Of a stretch of DNA of 64,000 nucleotides, positions 1 to 8,492 are shown in pieces. Source of the DNA: an uncultured Prevotellaceae bacterium (lineage in GTDB: Bacteria > Bacteroidota > Bacteroidia > Bacteroidales > Bacteroidaceae). Each line of letters opens with the position of its first letter. The stretch's first letter is position 1. Under the pieces are notes generated by a model. The model ran no database searches. It saw only the letters and a program-made list of their open reading frames with translations, and had not been told where the DNA came from. The translations under genes and the position numbers were made by a program. The stretch is from positions 124,001-188,000 of the forward strand of contig CACZBS010000001.1 of the NCBI GenBank assembly GCA_902779455.1. The letters are read 5' to 3'.

Positions 1-1156
1 ACTTGCCCTCCATCGAGAGCAGGGCGGAGAGGACGGCGGTGGAGACGCCGCTGGTGATCTTCAGTGAGCAGGAGGGCTTGGCGCCGTCGCAGATCATGCC
101 GGTCAGGTTGGCTATCATGTTCTTCACGGCGTGGCAGATGCGGGCGTAGTCGCCGCCCATGAGATAGGTGATGCCCACGCTGGAGCCGATGGACGCGACG
201 ACGCATCCGCAGAGGGCCGACAGGCGTCCGAGCGACTGCTTGATGTAGATGGCCGTGAGGTGACTGAGCATGAGGGCGCGGATGAGCTCCTCCTCCGTGT
301 TCTCGTTCTCCTTGGCATAGACGCAGACGGGGTTGGTCGCGCAGATGCCCTGGTTGCCTGAGCCCGAGTTCGACATGACGGGGATCATCGCTCCGCCCAT
401 GCGGGCATCGCAGGCCGAGGCTGTGCGCGAGATGATGTGGCAGTAGATGCTGTCGCCGAAGATGCCTTTCGACATGGGGCGCTCGATGGTCTTGCCGAGG
501 TTGTGGCCGTAGTTGCCCTTGAGGGCCTCGCGGGCGGCATTCATGTTGTAGGTGCGGGTCTCCTCGATGAAGCTGATCTCGTCGAGGGGTGCCGTCGTGG
601 CGAAGTCATAGACGAGCCGCAGGTTGAGCTGGATGTCGCCGTTGTCGCCCTCGCCATGTCCGTCAGCGGCTTTTCCTGACGAGAGGGCCTCGGCCTCCGC
701 CTCGCTGACGAAGCGTGTGTGGCCGCCAGCGATGTAGGCGGTCTGCTCGCGCTCGCCAGCCTTGGCGGTGATCTCGATGTAGAGCTTCTCGTGGTTATTC
801 TCCTTGAGCCCAATCTCGATGTGGTTCCCGGCAATGTATTGCTTGCCTTCTTCGAGGGCTTCAGGCGTCAGGTCCTTGAGCACCTCCAATTGATATTCGC
901 TGCGCCCGATGAGCGCGCCCAGGGCAATGGCGATGGGCAGGCCTATCATGCCCGTGCCCGGGATGCCGACGCCCATGGCGTTTTTCAGTATGTTGGCGCT
1001 CAGCCGGGCCGTGATGTGCTCAGGCCGACAGCCGAGCATCTCGGTGGCGCGGGCCGTGCAGAGGGCCACGGCCATCGGCTCTGTGCAGCCTATGGCGGGC
1101 ACCACCTCCTGATGCACCAGCGCGATGATGCGTTCGCGTGTCTGTTTGTCAATCAT
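1..1156 (-). CDS. cyuA: L-cysteine desulfidase / UPF0597 family protein (partial, C-terminus beyond window)
   Basis: Open from an ATG at 1156 to the window edge, 385 codons with no stop; the family is about 430 residues, so only the C-terminus is missing. Near the N-terminus is GCTEPMAVAL, and later CDARMGGAMIPVMSNSGSG, both conserved cysteine-bearing segments of the CyuA/YhaM (UPF0597) family, which degrade L-cysteine to pyruvate, ammonia and sulfide with an Fe-S cluster. It lies 59 bp downstream of dsbD on the same strand, so the two may be co-transcribed; a shared thiol theme is possible but is inference. Older annotations call this family 'serine dehydratase alpha subunit'. Confidence 0.82.
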   Translation of the reverse strand, partial: MIDKQTRERIIALVHQEVVPAIGCTEPMAVALCTARATEMLGCRPEHITARLSANILKNAMGVGIPGTGMIGLPIAIALGALIGRSEYQLEVLKDLTPEALEEGKQYIAGNHIEIGLKENNHEKLYIEITAKAGEREQTAYIAGGHTRFVSEAEAEALSSGKAADGHGEGDNGDIQLNLRLVYDFATTAPLDEISFIEETRTYNMNAAREALKGNYGHNLGKTIERPMSKGIFGDSIYCHIISRTASACDARMGGAMIPVMSNSGSGNQGICATNPVCVYAKENENTEEELIRALMLSHLTAIYIKQSLGRLSALCGCVVASIGSSVGITYLMGGDYARICHAVKNMIANLTGMICDGAKPSCSLKITSGVSTAVLSALLSMEGK

Positions 1157-1215
1157 AGCTTAGGGATTTGGGGTTTCTGGAAGGGTGGGGGCTCTGTTCG
1201 CCCCCACGATCCGTT

Positions 1216-3240
1216 TTATTTCTTGTAATTCTTCAGGCCTTTCTGCAGGAAGTCGACATATTCAGAGATGTTCTCGTCGTAGGAACGCAGGCCGTTGAGC
1301 GGCTTGCCCTCGTTGTCGAGCAGCACGTAGTAAGGCTGCGTGTTGGCTCCGATCTTGGTGCGCTGCAGGTAGCTCCACTTGTCGCCGATGGTGCGCAGAC
1401 GGCGTGTCTGTCCGTTGACATCGGTTACCTCGATGGGCTCCGGCAGCGGCGTCTTGTCGTCGACGTAGAGCGAGATGAGCACGTACTTGTTGTTGAGGAT
1501 GTCCTGCACCTTGGCGTCAGTCCACACGGCGGCCTCCATCTTGCGGCAGTTGACGCAGCCGAAGCCGGTGAAGTCGACCATGACGGGCTTGCCTTCAGCG
1601 CGGGCGGCAGCCATGCCCAGGTCGTAGTCGGTGTACTTGGCCTCGACGGAGCCAGTGTAGAGATTGAAGTCCTGCGTGTACATGGGAGGAGCGAAGGCTG
1701 AGATGGCCTTCAGCGGAGCGCCCCACAGGCCCGGCACCATGTAGACGGCGAAGGCCAGCGAGATGAGTCCCATGAAGAACTGGGGCACGTTGGTGCGATG
1801 TCCCTCGTCGTCGTGGGGGAACTTGAGCCAGCCCAGCAGGTAGGCGCCGAGCAGTCCGAAGAGGGCAATCCAGAGGCAGATGAACACCTCGCGGTCGAGC
1901 AGTCGCCAGCCGTAAGCCAGGTCGGCCACGGAGAGGAACTTCAGGGCGAAGGCCAGCTCGATGAAGCCGAGCACCACCTTGACGGTGTTCATCCATCCGC
2001 CCGACTTGGGAGCCGACTTGAGCAGCGAGGGGAACATGGCGAAGAGGGTGAAGGGAATGGCCAGCGCGATGGCGAATCCGAGCATGCCGACGGTGGGGGC
2101 GATGATGTCGCCCTGGGTGGAGACGGCCACGAGGAGGAACCCGATGATGGGGCCGGTGCACGAGAATGAGACGAGCGTCAGCGTGAAGGCCATGAGGAAG
2201 ATGGAGAGCAGGCCGGTCGTGTTCTCCGACTTCTGGTCAATCTTGTTCGACCAACTGGCGGGCAGCGTCAGCTCGAAGGCTCCGAAGAAGGAGGCGGCGA
2301 AGACGATGAGCAGCAGGGCGAAGAAGATGTTGAAGATGGCGTTCGTCGAGAGGGCGTTGAGGGCGGAGGCGCCGAAGAGCAACGTCACGGCAAGGCCCAG
2401 GACGACGTAGATGACGACGATGGAGAGGCCGTAGGTGATGGCCTCAGAGATGGCTTTCTTGCGATCCTTGTTGCGCTTGAGGAAGAAGGAGACCGTCATG
2501 GGGATGATAGGCCACACGCAGGGCGTCAGGACGGCCAGGAAGCCGCCGAGCAGTCCGCTGAGGAAGATGTACCAGAGGGAGCTGTTGGCGTTGGAGCCGC
2601 CCTCCTCGAAGGCTTTCAGCTCCTCGATGATGGGGGCCCAGAGGTCGTTGCCGCCGTTGTCCTTAGCCACGGGGACGACGGCCGCCGTGTCGACGGGCTC
2701 AGCCTTGACCGTGTCGGCGGCCACGGCCTCCTCGGCTTTGGCCTCCTCCTCAGCGGGCACTGCCTTCTCCTCTTTCACCTCAGCGGCGGGCGACTGGCCG
2801 CTCTGCTTGAATTGCACGGTGGTGGGGGGCATGCACATCTCGTCGTTGCAGGCACCATATTCCAGATAGCTGTCGATGTCGTACTTAGGCTTCGTGAACT
2901 TGATCTTCTGCACAAACTCGCCCTTGCCGACGAAGAATCGGAGGTTGGTGCCGAACATCTCGTCGAACTCCTCTGTCACCTTGCCGCGTGGCGTCAGCCG
3001 CCCCACCAGTTCGGCACCCTCCATCTTGTCGACGTTGAACGTGGCTTTCGTCGGGCCGTCGTCAGTGATGTCAGTCGAGTAGAGATGCCATCCCGGGTCG
3101 ATGGTGGCCGAAAAGACAATCTCGGCCATGTCGCCTCCAAGCATGTTCAGTTTCGTACTAAAGTGGACGGGGTCGGCCATCTGGGCTTGTGCCATCAGCA
3201 CGAGCAGCAGCAAGGTCATGGTTGAATAGATGCGTTTCAT
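1216..3240 (-). CDS. dsbD: Thiol:disulfide interchange protein DsbD
   Basis: 674 residues. The chosen ATG at 3240 begins a clean signal peptide (MKRIYSTMTLLLLVLMAQAQ); an in-frame ATG nine codons upstream adds a hydrophilic stretch and is less likely. Order of parts: periplasmic alpha-like domain (about 20-130), a low-complexity Ala/Glu/Lys/Val linker, a CcdA-like membrane domain with about eight helices (about 220-510), and a C-terminal thioredoxin-like domain with the redox motif CVNC at 562-565. The family moves electrons from cytoplasmic thioredoxin across the inner membrane to periplasmic disulfide reductases. A -7 box lies about 50 bp upstream. The Ala/Glu-rich linker is common in Bacteroidetes homologues. 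Confidence 0.93.
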   Translation of the reverse strand: MKRIYSTMTLLLLVLMAQAQMADPVHFSTKLNMLGGDMAEIVFSATIDPGWHLYSTDITDDGPTKATFNVDKMEGAELVGRLTPRGKVTEEFDEMFGTNLRFFVGKGEFVQKIKFTKPKYDIDSYLEYGACNDEMCMPPTTVQFKQSGQSPAAEVKEEKAVPAEEEAKAEEAVAADTVKAEPVDTAAVVPVAKDNGGNDLWAPIIEELKAFEEGGSNANSSLWYIFLSGLLGGFLAVLTPCVWPIIPMTVSFFLKRNKDRKKAISEAITYGLSIVVIYVVLGLAVTLLFGASALNALSTNAIFNIFFALLLIVFAASFFGAFELTLPASWSNKIDQKSENTTGLLSIFLMAFTLTLVSFSCTGPIIGFLLVAVSTQGDIIAPTVGMLGFAIALAIPFTLFAMFPSLLKSAPKSGGWMNTVKVVLGFIELAFALKFLSVADLAYGWRLLDREVFICLWIALFGLLGAYLLGWLKFPHDDEGHRTNVPQFFMGLISLAFAVYMVPGLWGAPLKAISAFAPPMYTQDFNLYTGSVEAKYTDYDLGMAAARAEGKPVMVDFTGFGCVNCRKMEAAVWTDAKVQDILNNKYVLISLYVDDKTPLPEPIEVTDVNGQTRRLRTIGDKWSYLQRTKIGANTQPYYVLLDNEGKPLNGLRSYDENISEYVDFLQKGLKNYKK

Positions 3241-3288
3241 ATGCAAGTTTTTGTAATGTGTTTTCACTCATCGCGTCCTAAGACTCCG

Positions 3289-3296
3289 CAAAGGTA
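3289..3296 (-). promoter_or_regulatory. -7 box upstream of dsbD
   Basis: TACCTTTG on the minus strand, 48 bp before the dsbD start. It matches the Bacteroidetes TAnnTTTG consensus. At the expected -33 spacing there is only a T-rich stretch, not a good TTTG. Confidence 0.6.
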
Positions 3297-3370
3297 CAAT
3301 AATTTGTTGATTTAGAAAATGTTTTAAATCTTTTTAATTTATTCATTTCGCTTTTCGGCAAAAATGTTGT

Positions 3371-3378
3371 ACCTTTGC
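3371..3378 (+). promoter_or_regulatory. -7 box upstream of greA
   Basis: TACCTTTG, 61 bp before the greA start. A TTTCGC stretch starting at 3346 could serve as -33, one base off the 24-base spacing seen elsewhere in this window. Confidence 0.6.
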
Positions 3379-3439
3379 GCCGCTGTTTCCGCTGCGTGCG
3401 GGCATGGCTGCTATATATAAATAAGGAGTAAGATCAGAA

Positions 3440-3904
3440 ATGGAATATATGTCAAAGGAGGGCTACGACAAGCTCGTGGCCGAACTGCACCAGATGGAGA
3501 GCGTCGACCTGCCGCAGGTGCGCGATGCTATCGCTGAGGCGCGCGATAAGGGCGACCTGAGCGAGAACTTCGAATACCACGCCGCCAAGCGCGAGCAGGC
3601 GCGGCTGATGGGGCGCATCCGCTTCAAGCAGCGGGTGCTGGCCAATGCGCGCGTGCTCGACACGTCGAACCGCAATGCCGACAGCGTCCAGCTGCTCAGC
3701 CGCGTGGAGATGACCAACATGGGCAACGCCAGCCGCATGACCTACACCATCGCCAGTCCGCACGAGGCTAATCTGCGCGAGGGCAAGATTTCCATCAAGT
3801 CGCCCATCGGCCAGGCCCTGATGGGCAGAAAGGTCGGCGACGTCGTCGAGGTGCGCGTCCCCGCGGGCACGCTGCGGCTCCGCATCGACAGCATCCAGCT
3901 GTAG
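3440..3904 (+). CDS. greA: Transcription elongation factor GreA
   Basis: 154 residues, the normal GreA length. The N-terminal coiled coil carries the acidic tip segment DKGDLSENFEYHAAK, which enters the RNA polymerase secondary channel and stimulates cleavage of backtracked RNA. The C-terminal FKBP-like domain (about 80-154) ends in VRVPAGTLRLRIDSIQL. The gene is monocistronic, with its own -7 box upstream and nearly 200 bp before serC. Nothing unusual is seen. Confidence 0.95.
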   Translation: MEYMSKEGYDKLVAELHQMESVDLPQVRDAIAEARDKGDLSENFEYHAAKREQARLMGRIRFKQRVLANARVLDTSNRNADSVQLLSRVEMTNMGNASRMTYTIASPHEANLREGKISIKSPIGQALMGRKVGDVVEVRVPAGTLRLRIDSIQL

Positions 3905-4018
3905 GCGGGGCGCTCCCACAGTGCTTCCCTCGGTGCGAATAAATATCGCTAAAACACGTCAGGAATCGCCGCAGAAGCGTCGGCACGGCCCGTTGTTAGC
4001 AAATTTTCACGATTTAAA

Positions 4019-4050
4019 TTTGGCCGATTCAAATAAAAGCCGTATCTTCG
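4019..4050 (+). promoter_or_regulatory. serC promoter with extended -33 element
   Basis: TTTGGCCGATTC begins at 4019 and the -7 box TATCTTCG begins at 4043, exactly 24 bases later. The same 12-base -33 region recurs before tRNA-Cys at 8159. The -7 box deviates from TAnnTTTG at one position (C for T). Confidence 0.75.
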
Positions 4051-4100
4051 CGACCTAAATGCAAGTGTAACTCTTGTAACCTTATTAATATTTAACGATT

Positions 4101-5168
4101 ATGAAAAAGTACAATTTCAATGCAGGTCCCTGCATTCTCGACCGCTCGGTCATCGAAAAGACTGCTCAGGCAATCTTGGATTTTAACGGTATCGGCCTCT
4201 CACTGGCAGAAATCAGCCACCGCTCAAAGGACTTCCAGCCCGTCATCGACGAGGCTGAGGCGCTGGTGAAGGAACTGCTCGACGTGCCCGAGGGCTACTC
4301 GGTGCTCTTCCTCGGCGGCGGTGCCTCGCTTGAGTTCTGCATGATCCCCTACAACTTCCTGAAGAAGAAGGCCGCCTATCTGAACACGGGCGTCTGGGCC
4401 AAGAAGGCCATGAAGGAAGCCAAGCTGTTCGGCGAGGTGGTCGAGGTGGCTTCGTCGGCCGACGCCAACTATACGTTCATTCCCAAGGGATGGACGGTGC
4501 CCGAGGATGCTGACTATCTGCATATAACGACCAACAATACAATCTACGGAACGGAAATCCGCAAGGATCTCGACGTGCCCGTGCGCCTGATTGCCGACAT
4601 GTCGTCCGACATCTTCTCGCGTCCTATCGACGTGGCCAAATATGACGCCATCTATGCCGGCGCACAGAAGAACCTTTCGATGGCCGGCGTGACCATCGTC
4701 ATCGTCAAGAACGACGCCCTGGGACAGGTGGACCGCCAGATTCCCACTATGCTCGACTATCGCACGCATGTCGAGAAGGGCTCGATGTTCAACACGCCTC
4801 CCGTGGTGCCCATCTACACAGCCATGGAGAACCTGCGCTGGATGAAGGCCCAGGGCGGTGTGAAAGCTATGGACAAGCTGGCCCAGCAGCGTGCCGAGAT
4901 CGTCTACGGCGAGATCGACCGCAACAAGCTCTTCCGCGGCACCGTCGCTGAGGAGGACCGCTCGGTGATGAACATCTGCTTCGTCATGAACGACGAATAC
5001 AAGGAGCTGGAGAAGGACTTCCTCGACTTCGCCACGTCGAAAGGCATGGTCGGCGTCAAGGGCCATCGCTCCGTCGGCGGCTTCCGCGCCAGCTGCTACA
5101 ACGCCCAGACCATCGAGGGCTGCCAGGCTCTCGTGGCTTGCATGAAGGAATTTGAGGCTCTACATTAA
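4101..5168 (+). CDS. serC: Phosphoserine aminotransferase
   Basis: 355 residues. Starts with [13 protein letters not shown], the SerC N-terminal signature (FNAGP), and contains the class V aminotransferase PLP site [10 protein letters not shown], with the Schiff-base lysine at about residue 190. It converts 3-phosphohydroxypyruvate and glutamate to phosphoserine and 2-oxoglutarate, the second step of serine synthesis, and may also act in the pyridoxal pathway. serA follows after 10 bp, so the two enzymes of consecutive steps are co-transcribed. Confidence 0.96.
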   Translation: MKKYNFNAGPCILDRSVIEKTAQAILDFNGIGLSLAEISHRSKDFQPVIDEAEALVKELLDVPEGYSVLFLGGGASLEFCMIPYNFLKKKAAYLNTGVWAKKAMKEAKLFGEVVEVASSADANYTFIPKGWTVPEDADYLHITTNNTIYGTEIRKDLDVPVRLIADMSSDIFSRPIDVAKYDAIYAGAQKNLSMAGVTIVIVKNDALGQVDRQIPTMLDYRTHVEKGSMFNTPPVVPIYTAMENLRWMKAQGGVKAMDKLAQQRAEIVYGEIDRNKLFRGTVAEEDRSVMNICFVMNDEYKELEKDFLDFATSKGMVGVKGHRSVGGFRASCYNAQTIEGCQALVACMKEFEALH

Positions 5169-5178
5169 TCTTTTTTAA

Positions 5179-6105
5179 ATGCAAAAGGAAATGAAGGTAC
5201 TTGTTGCAACAGAGAAGCCCTTCGCAGCCGCAGCTGTCGAAGGCATCCGCAAGGAAGTGGAAGCAGCCGGACATGAGCTCGTGCTGCTCGAGAAATATGC
5301 CGAGAAGGCTCAGTTGCTCGACGCCGTGAAGGACGCCGACGCCATGATCATACGCTCCGACAAGGTGGACGCCGAGGTGCTCGACGCCGCCAAGCAGCTG
5401 AAGATCGTCGTACGTGCAGGTGCTGGCTACGACAACATCGACCTCGCTGCCGCCACGGCCCACAACGTCGTCGCAGAGAACACGCCCGGACAGAACTCCA
5501 ATGCCGTCGCAGAGCTCGTCTTCGGACTGCTCGTCATGGCCGTCCGCAACTTCTATAACGGCAAGAGCGGCACCGAACTGCTGGGCAAGAAGCTCGGCAT
5601 CCTCGCCTTCGGCAACGTAGGACGCAACGTCGCACGCATCGCCAAGGGCTTCGGCATGGACATCTATGCATACGATGCCTACTGCCCCGCTGACGTCATC
5701 GAGCAGGCCGGCGTTCACGCCGTGGCCAGCCAGGACGCCCTCTTCGAGCAGTGCGACGTCGTCAGTCTCCACATTCCTGCTACGGCAGAGACCCGCCAGA
5801 GCATCAACTACGCCCTCGTCGGCAAGATGAAGAAGGGCGGCATACTGGTCAACACGGCCCGCAAGGAAGTCATCAACGAGCCCGAGCTGCTCCGCCTGAT
5901 GGACGAGCGCCAGGACCTGAAGTTCGTCACCGACATCATGCCCGACGCCAACGACGACTTCAAGAAGTTTGAGGGCCGCTACTTCTCCACGCCGAAGAAG
6001 ATGGGCGCACAGACGGCTGAGGCCAACAACAACGCCGGACTGGCTGCTGCCCGCCAGATCAACGCCTTCTTCAAGGACGGCTGCACCAAGTTCAAGGTGA
6101 ATTGA
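5179..6105 (+). CDS. serA: 3-phosphoglycerate dehydrogenase, short lysine-type
   Basis: 308 residues, with no ACT or regulatory domain. The D-2-hydroxyacid dehydrogenase fold is visible: RAGAGYDNID, a nucleotide-binding loop LAFGNVGRNVA (first glycine of GxGxxG replaced by Ala), and the Arg site NTARKEVINEPEL. The usual catalytic His motif TPH.GA is here TPKKMGA at 271-277, with Lys in place of His. This matches the type called IIIK, described for Entamoeba histolytica PGDH and close to Bacteroides enzymes. It oxidises 3-phosphoglycerate with NAD in the first step of serine synthesis. A 22-bp-phased repeat array and terminator follow 12 bp after the stop. Confidence 0.93.
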   Translation: MQKEMKVLVATEKPFAAAAVEGIRKEVEAAGHELVLLEKYAEKAQLLDAVKDADAMIIRSDKVDAEVLDAAKQLKIVVRAGAGYDNIDLAAATAHNVVAENTPGQNSNAVAELVFGLLVMAVRNFYNGKSGTELLGKKLGILAFGNVGRNVARIAKGFGMDIYAYDAYCPADVIEQAGVHAVASQDALFEQCDVVSLHIPATAETRQSINYALVGKMKKGGILVNTARKEVINEPELLRLMDERQDLKFVTDIMPDANDDFKKFEGRYFSTPKKMGAQTAEANNNAGLAAARQINAFFKDGCTKFKVN

Positions 6106-6117
6106 TGCGATCTGTCA

Positions 6118-6194
6118 AAGCGGTACTTTGAATGCAGAGAAGTGCCGCTTTGAGCTAAGCAAAGTACCGCTTCTCACATCGCGAAGCGGTACTT
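6118..6194 (+). repeat. 22-bp-phased repeat array A (4 units)
   Basis: Four copies of an 11-bp core AAGYRCCGCTT start at 6118 (inverted), 6140, 6162 and 6184 (inverted), each exactly 22 bp apart with unrelated 11-bp spacers. Units 1 and 2 can pair with one G-U wobble; units 3 and 4 pair perfectly. It lies directly downstream of serA. Related arrays are at 17208, 35438 and 45383. Confidence 0.9.
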
Positions 6195-6202
6195 CTTTTT
6201 TT
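6162..6202 (+). terminator. Terminator formed by array units 3 and 4
   Basis: AAGTACCGCTTC (6162-6173) pairs perfectly with GAAGCGGTACTT (6183-6194) across a 9-nt loop and is followed by a run of T. This is a plausible intrinsic terminator of serC-serA built from the repeat family. Confidence 0.75.
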
Positions 6203-6233
6203 CAGAGGAAGCAGGAAAAATAAGACGGAAATA

Positions 6234-6265
6234 TTTGGCCGTTACGAAGAAAAAGCGTAACTTTG
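6234..6265 (+). promoter_or_regulatory. Promoter of the DUF1015 gene
   Basis: TTTGGCCGTTAC begins at 6234 and TAACTTTG begins at 6258, the 24-base spacing seen at several promoters here. The DUF1015 start codon is 42 bp further on. Confidence 0.75.
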
Positions 6266-6307
6266 CACAGTCAACAAAAATCTTAATCATTAAATAAATG
6301 TAATACT

Positions 6308-7558
6308 ATGGCAACAATCAAGCCTTTCCGTGGCATACGCCCGCCGAAAGAATTCGTAGAACAAGTGGAAAGCCGTCCCTACGACGTGCTCGACTCTGAA
6401 GAGGCACGCGCCGAAGCCGGCGACAATGAGAAGAGTCTGTATCACATCATCAAGCCTGAGATCGACTTCCCCGTCGGCACCAGCGAGTATGATCCACGCG
6501 TCTACGAGAAGGCAGCCGAGAATTTCCAGAAGTTCCAGGACAAGGGATGGCTCGTCCAAGATGCGCGCGAACATTATTATATATATGCGCAGGAGATGAA
6601 CGGCCACTGGCAGTACGGCCTCGTAGTCGGCGCCTGGGTCAATGACTACATGGAGGGCCGCATCAAGAAGCATGAGCTGACACGTCGCGACAAAGAGGAG
6701 GACCGCATGAAACATGTCCGCGTGAACAACGCCAACATCGAGCCCGTCTTCTTCGCCTATCCCGACAACCGTGTGCTCGACGAGCTCATCATGCGCTATG
6801 CCGACCACGTGGAGCCGGAGTACGACTTCATCGCCCCCGTCGACGGATTCGGCCACAAGTTCTGGGTCATCAGCGACGAGAAGGATATCCAGACCATCAC
6901 CGACGAATTTGCCAAGATGCCCAGCCTCTATATCGCCGACGGCCATCACCGCTCGGCCGCTGCCGCACTCGTCGGAGCCGAGAAGCAGAAGCAGAATCCC
7001 AACCATACCGGCCGCGAGGAGTATAACTACTTCATGGCCGTATGCTTCCAGGCCAGCCAGCTGACCGTCCTCGACTACAACCGCGTGGTGAAGGATCTCA
7101 ACGGGCTGAGCAGCGAGGAGTTCCTCGAGGCCTTGCGCAAGAACTTTACCGTCGAGGACAAGGGCACCGACATCTATAAGCCCCGCCAGCTGCATGAGTT
7201 CTCCCTCTATCTCGACGGACACTGGTTCAGCCTCCGTGCCAAGGAGGGAACCTACGACAACAACGACCCCATCGGCGTGCTCGACGTCGACATCTCGAGC
7301 CGTCTCATCCTCGACGAGATACTGAAAATCGGCGATCTGCGCTCATCGAAGCGCATCGACTTCGTCGGCGGCCTCCGCGGGCTGGGCGAGCTGAAGCGCC
7401 GCGTCGACAGTGGCGAGATGCGGGCCGCACTGGCCCTCTATCCCGTCTCGATGCAGCAGATCATGAACATCGCCGACAGCGGCAAGATCATGCCGCCAAA
7501 GGCCACGTGGTTCGAGCCGAAGCTGCGCTCGGGTCTCGTCATTCACAAGCTGGCATGA
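6308..7558 (+). CDS. DUF1015 family protein
   Basis: 416 residues, the usual length for DUF1015, beginning MATIKPFRGIRPPKEF. Conserved stretches include RPYDVLDSEEARAEA near the N-terminus and IADGHHRSAAA in the middle. The family has no settled biochemical role, but in Bacteroidetes it is regularly found beside serA and serC, as here, which hints at serine or one-carbon metabolism (inference). Soluble: no signal peptide or membrane segments. Its own promoter separates it from serA, and it overlaps the next gene by 4 bp (ATGA). Confidence 0.85.
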   Translation: MATIKPFRGIRPPKEFVEQVESRPYDVLDSEEARAEAGDNEKSLYHIIKPEIDFPVGTSEYDPRVYEKAAENFQKFQDKGWLVQDAREHYYIYAQEMNGHWQYGLVVGAWVNDYMEGRIKKHELTRRDKEEDRMKHVRVNNANIEPVFFAYPDNRVLDELIMRYADHVEPEYDFIAPVDGFGHKFWVISDEKDIQTITDEFAKMPSLYIADGHHRSAAAALVGAEKQKQNPNHTGREEYNYFMAVCFQASQLTVLDYNRVVKDLNGLSSEEFLEALRKNFTVEDKGTDIYKPRQLHEFSLYLDGHWFSLRAKEGTYDNNDPIGVLDVDISSRLILDEILKIGDLRSSKRIDFVGGLRGLGELKRRVDSGEMRAALALYPVSMQQIMNIADSGKIMPPKATWFEPKLRSGLVIHKLA

Positions 7559-8142
7559 CCGACGAATACAAGACGATAACGACGACCATAGGCGAGGGAT
7601 TTTACTCCGAAAAGCGGAGTAAATTCCTCGCTTTTGCCCATCATGTGGAGACCATCGACGAGGTGAAGGACCTCATCGCGCAGTATCGCAAGAAGTACTA
7701 CGACGCCCGCCACGTCTGCTATGCCTACATGCTCGGAGCCGAACGCGACGATTTCCGGGCCAACGACGACGGCGAGCCCTCGTCGACGGCAGGCAAGCCC
7801 ATCCTGGGACAGATCAATTCCAATGAGCTGACCGACGTGCTGATCGTCGTCGTCCGCTACTATGGCGGCGTCAACCTGGGTACCAGCGGGCTCATCGTAG
7901 CCTATCGCGAGGCGGCAGCCGATGCCATCGCCCATGCGACCATCGAGACGCGCCAGGTGGAGGAGACGATGACCTACGACTTCCCCTACGTCATGATGAA
8001 CGACGTCATGCGCATCGTCAAGGAAATGCAGCCACGCATCGTAGGCCAGACGTTCGACAACACTTGCCAGATCCGGCTCAGCATCCGCCGCTCCGAGGCC
8101 CCTCAGCTGCGCGAAAGACTGAATAAATTAAGTTTTGAGTGA
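7555..8142 (+). CDS. YigZ/IMPACT (UPF0029) family protein
   Basis: 195 residues from the ATG at 7555, which overlaps the DUF1015 stop as ATGA; a longer upstream reading would run 16 codons into DUF1015 and is rejected. The N-terminal UPF0029 domain shows EKRSKFLAFA, HVCYAYMLG and the signature DDGEPSSTAGKPIL followed by VVVRYYGGVNLG. A ferredoxin-like domain (DUF1949) follows from about 140. Family members include E. coli YigZ and eukaryotic IMPACT, linked to translation control; the bacterial role is unclear. Translationally coupled to DUF1015. Confidence 0.88.
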   Translation: MTDEYKTITTTIGEGFYSEKRSKFLAFAHHVETIDEVKDLIAQYRKKYYDARHVCYAYMLGAERDDFRANDDGEPSSTAGKPILGQINSNELTDVLIVVVRYYGGVNLGTSGLIVAYREAAADAIAHATIETRQVEETMTYDFPYVMMNDVMRIVKEMQPRIVGQTFDNTCQIRLSIRRSEAPQLRERLNKLSFE

Positions 8143-8158
8143 ATTTGTTCCAAAAAGA

Positions 8159-8190
8159 TTTGGCCGATTCAGAAAAAAGTATTACCTTTG
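8159..8190 (+). promoter_or_regulatory. tRNA-Cys promoter with extended -33 element
   Basis: TTTGGCCGATTC begins at 8159 and TACCTTTG at 8183, 24 bases apart. The 12-base -33 region is identical to that of serC. Confidence 0.8.
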
Positions 8191-8208
8191 CATCCGCAAT
8201 AAAGCACT

Positions 8209-8280
8209 GGTGCCTTGGATGAGTGGCTTAGTCAACGGTCTGCAAAACCGTCTACAGCAGTTCGAATCTGCTAGGCACCT
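8209..8280 (+). tRNA. tRNA-Cys (anticodon GCA)
   Basis: Acceptor arms GGTGCCT (8209-8215) and AGGCACC (8273-8279) pair fully, with discriminator T at 8280. The anticodon stem ACGGT/ACCGT encloses loop CTGCAAA, with GCA at 8242-8244. The T arm GCAG-TTCGAAT-CTGC is intact. CCA is not encoded. Confidence 0.95.
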
Positions 8281-8297
8281 CTAAATCCGGAAGTCGG

Positions 8298-8339
8298 GAA
8301 GCGCAGTTGAATGACTGGCGCTTCTCGGTTTTCTTTTTG
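8298..8339 (+). terminator. Terminator after tRNA-Cys
   Basis: GAAGCGC (8298-8304) pairs with GCGCTTC (8318-8324), with three further inner pairs past a bulge, followed by a T-rich tract to 8339. Confidence 0.7.
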
Positions 8340-8432
8340 AAGCAAACCATATTGAATGGTTGTTCTTAGTTAAAAAACTTTAAGGATAAACATAATTCTT
8401 AAAGAGAGGTTCGCGGTTCACAAAATTTTTTG

Positions 8433-8440
8433 TACCTTTG
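8433..8440 (+). promoter_or_regulatory. -7 box of the rpmB operon
   Basis: TACCTTTG, 52 bp before rpmB. No TTTG is seen at the -33 spacing. No L28-type leader structure is recognised. Confidence 0.6.
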
Positions 8441-8492
8441 CACCCTGTTTGGAGTAAGTATCAATTAACGGAACAAAAGAAAGTAGATAGCA

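Noticed and set aside
8281..8492. Riboswitch or ribosomal-protein leader before rpmB
   Set aside because: Only a tRNA terminator and a -7 box could be supported; no conserved RNA fold recognised.
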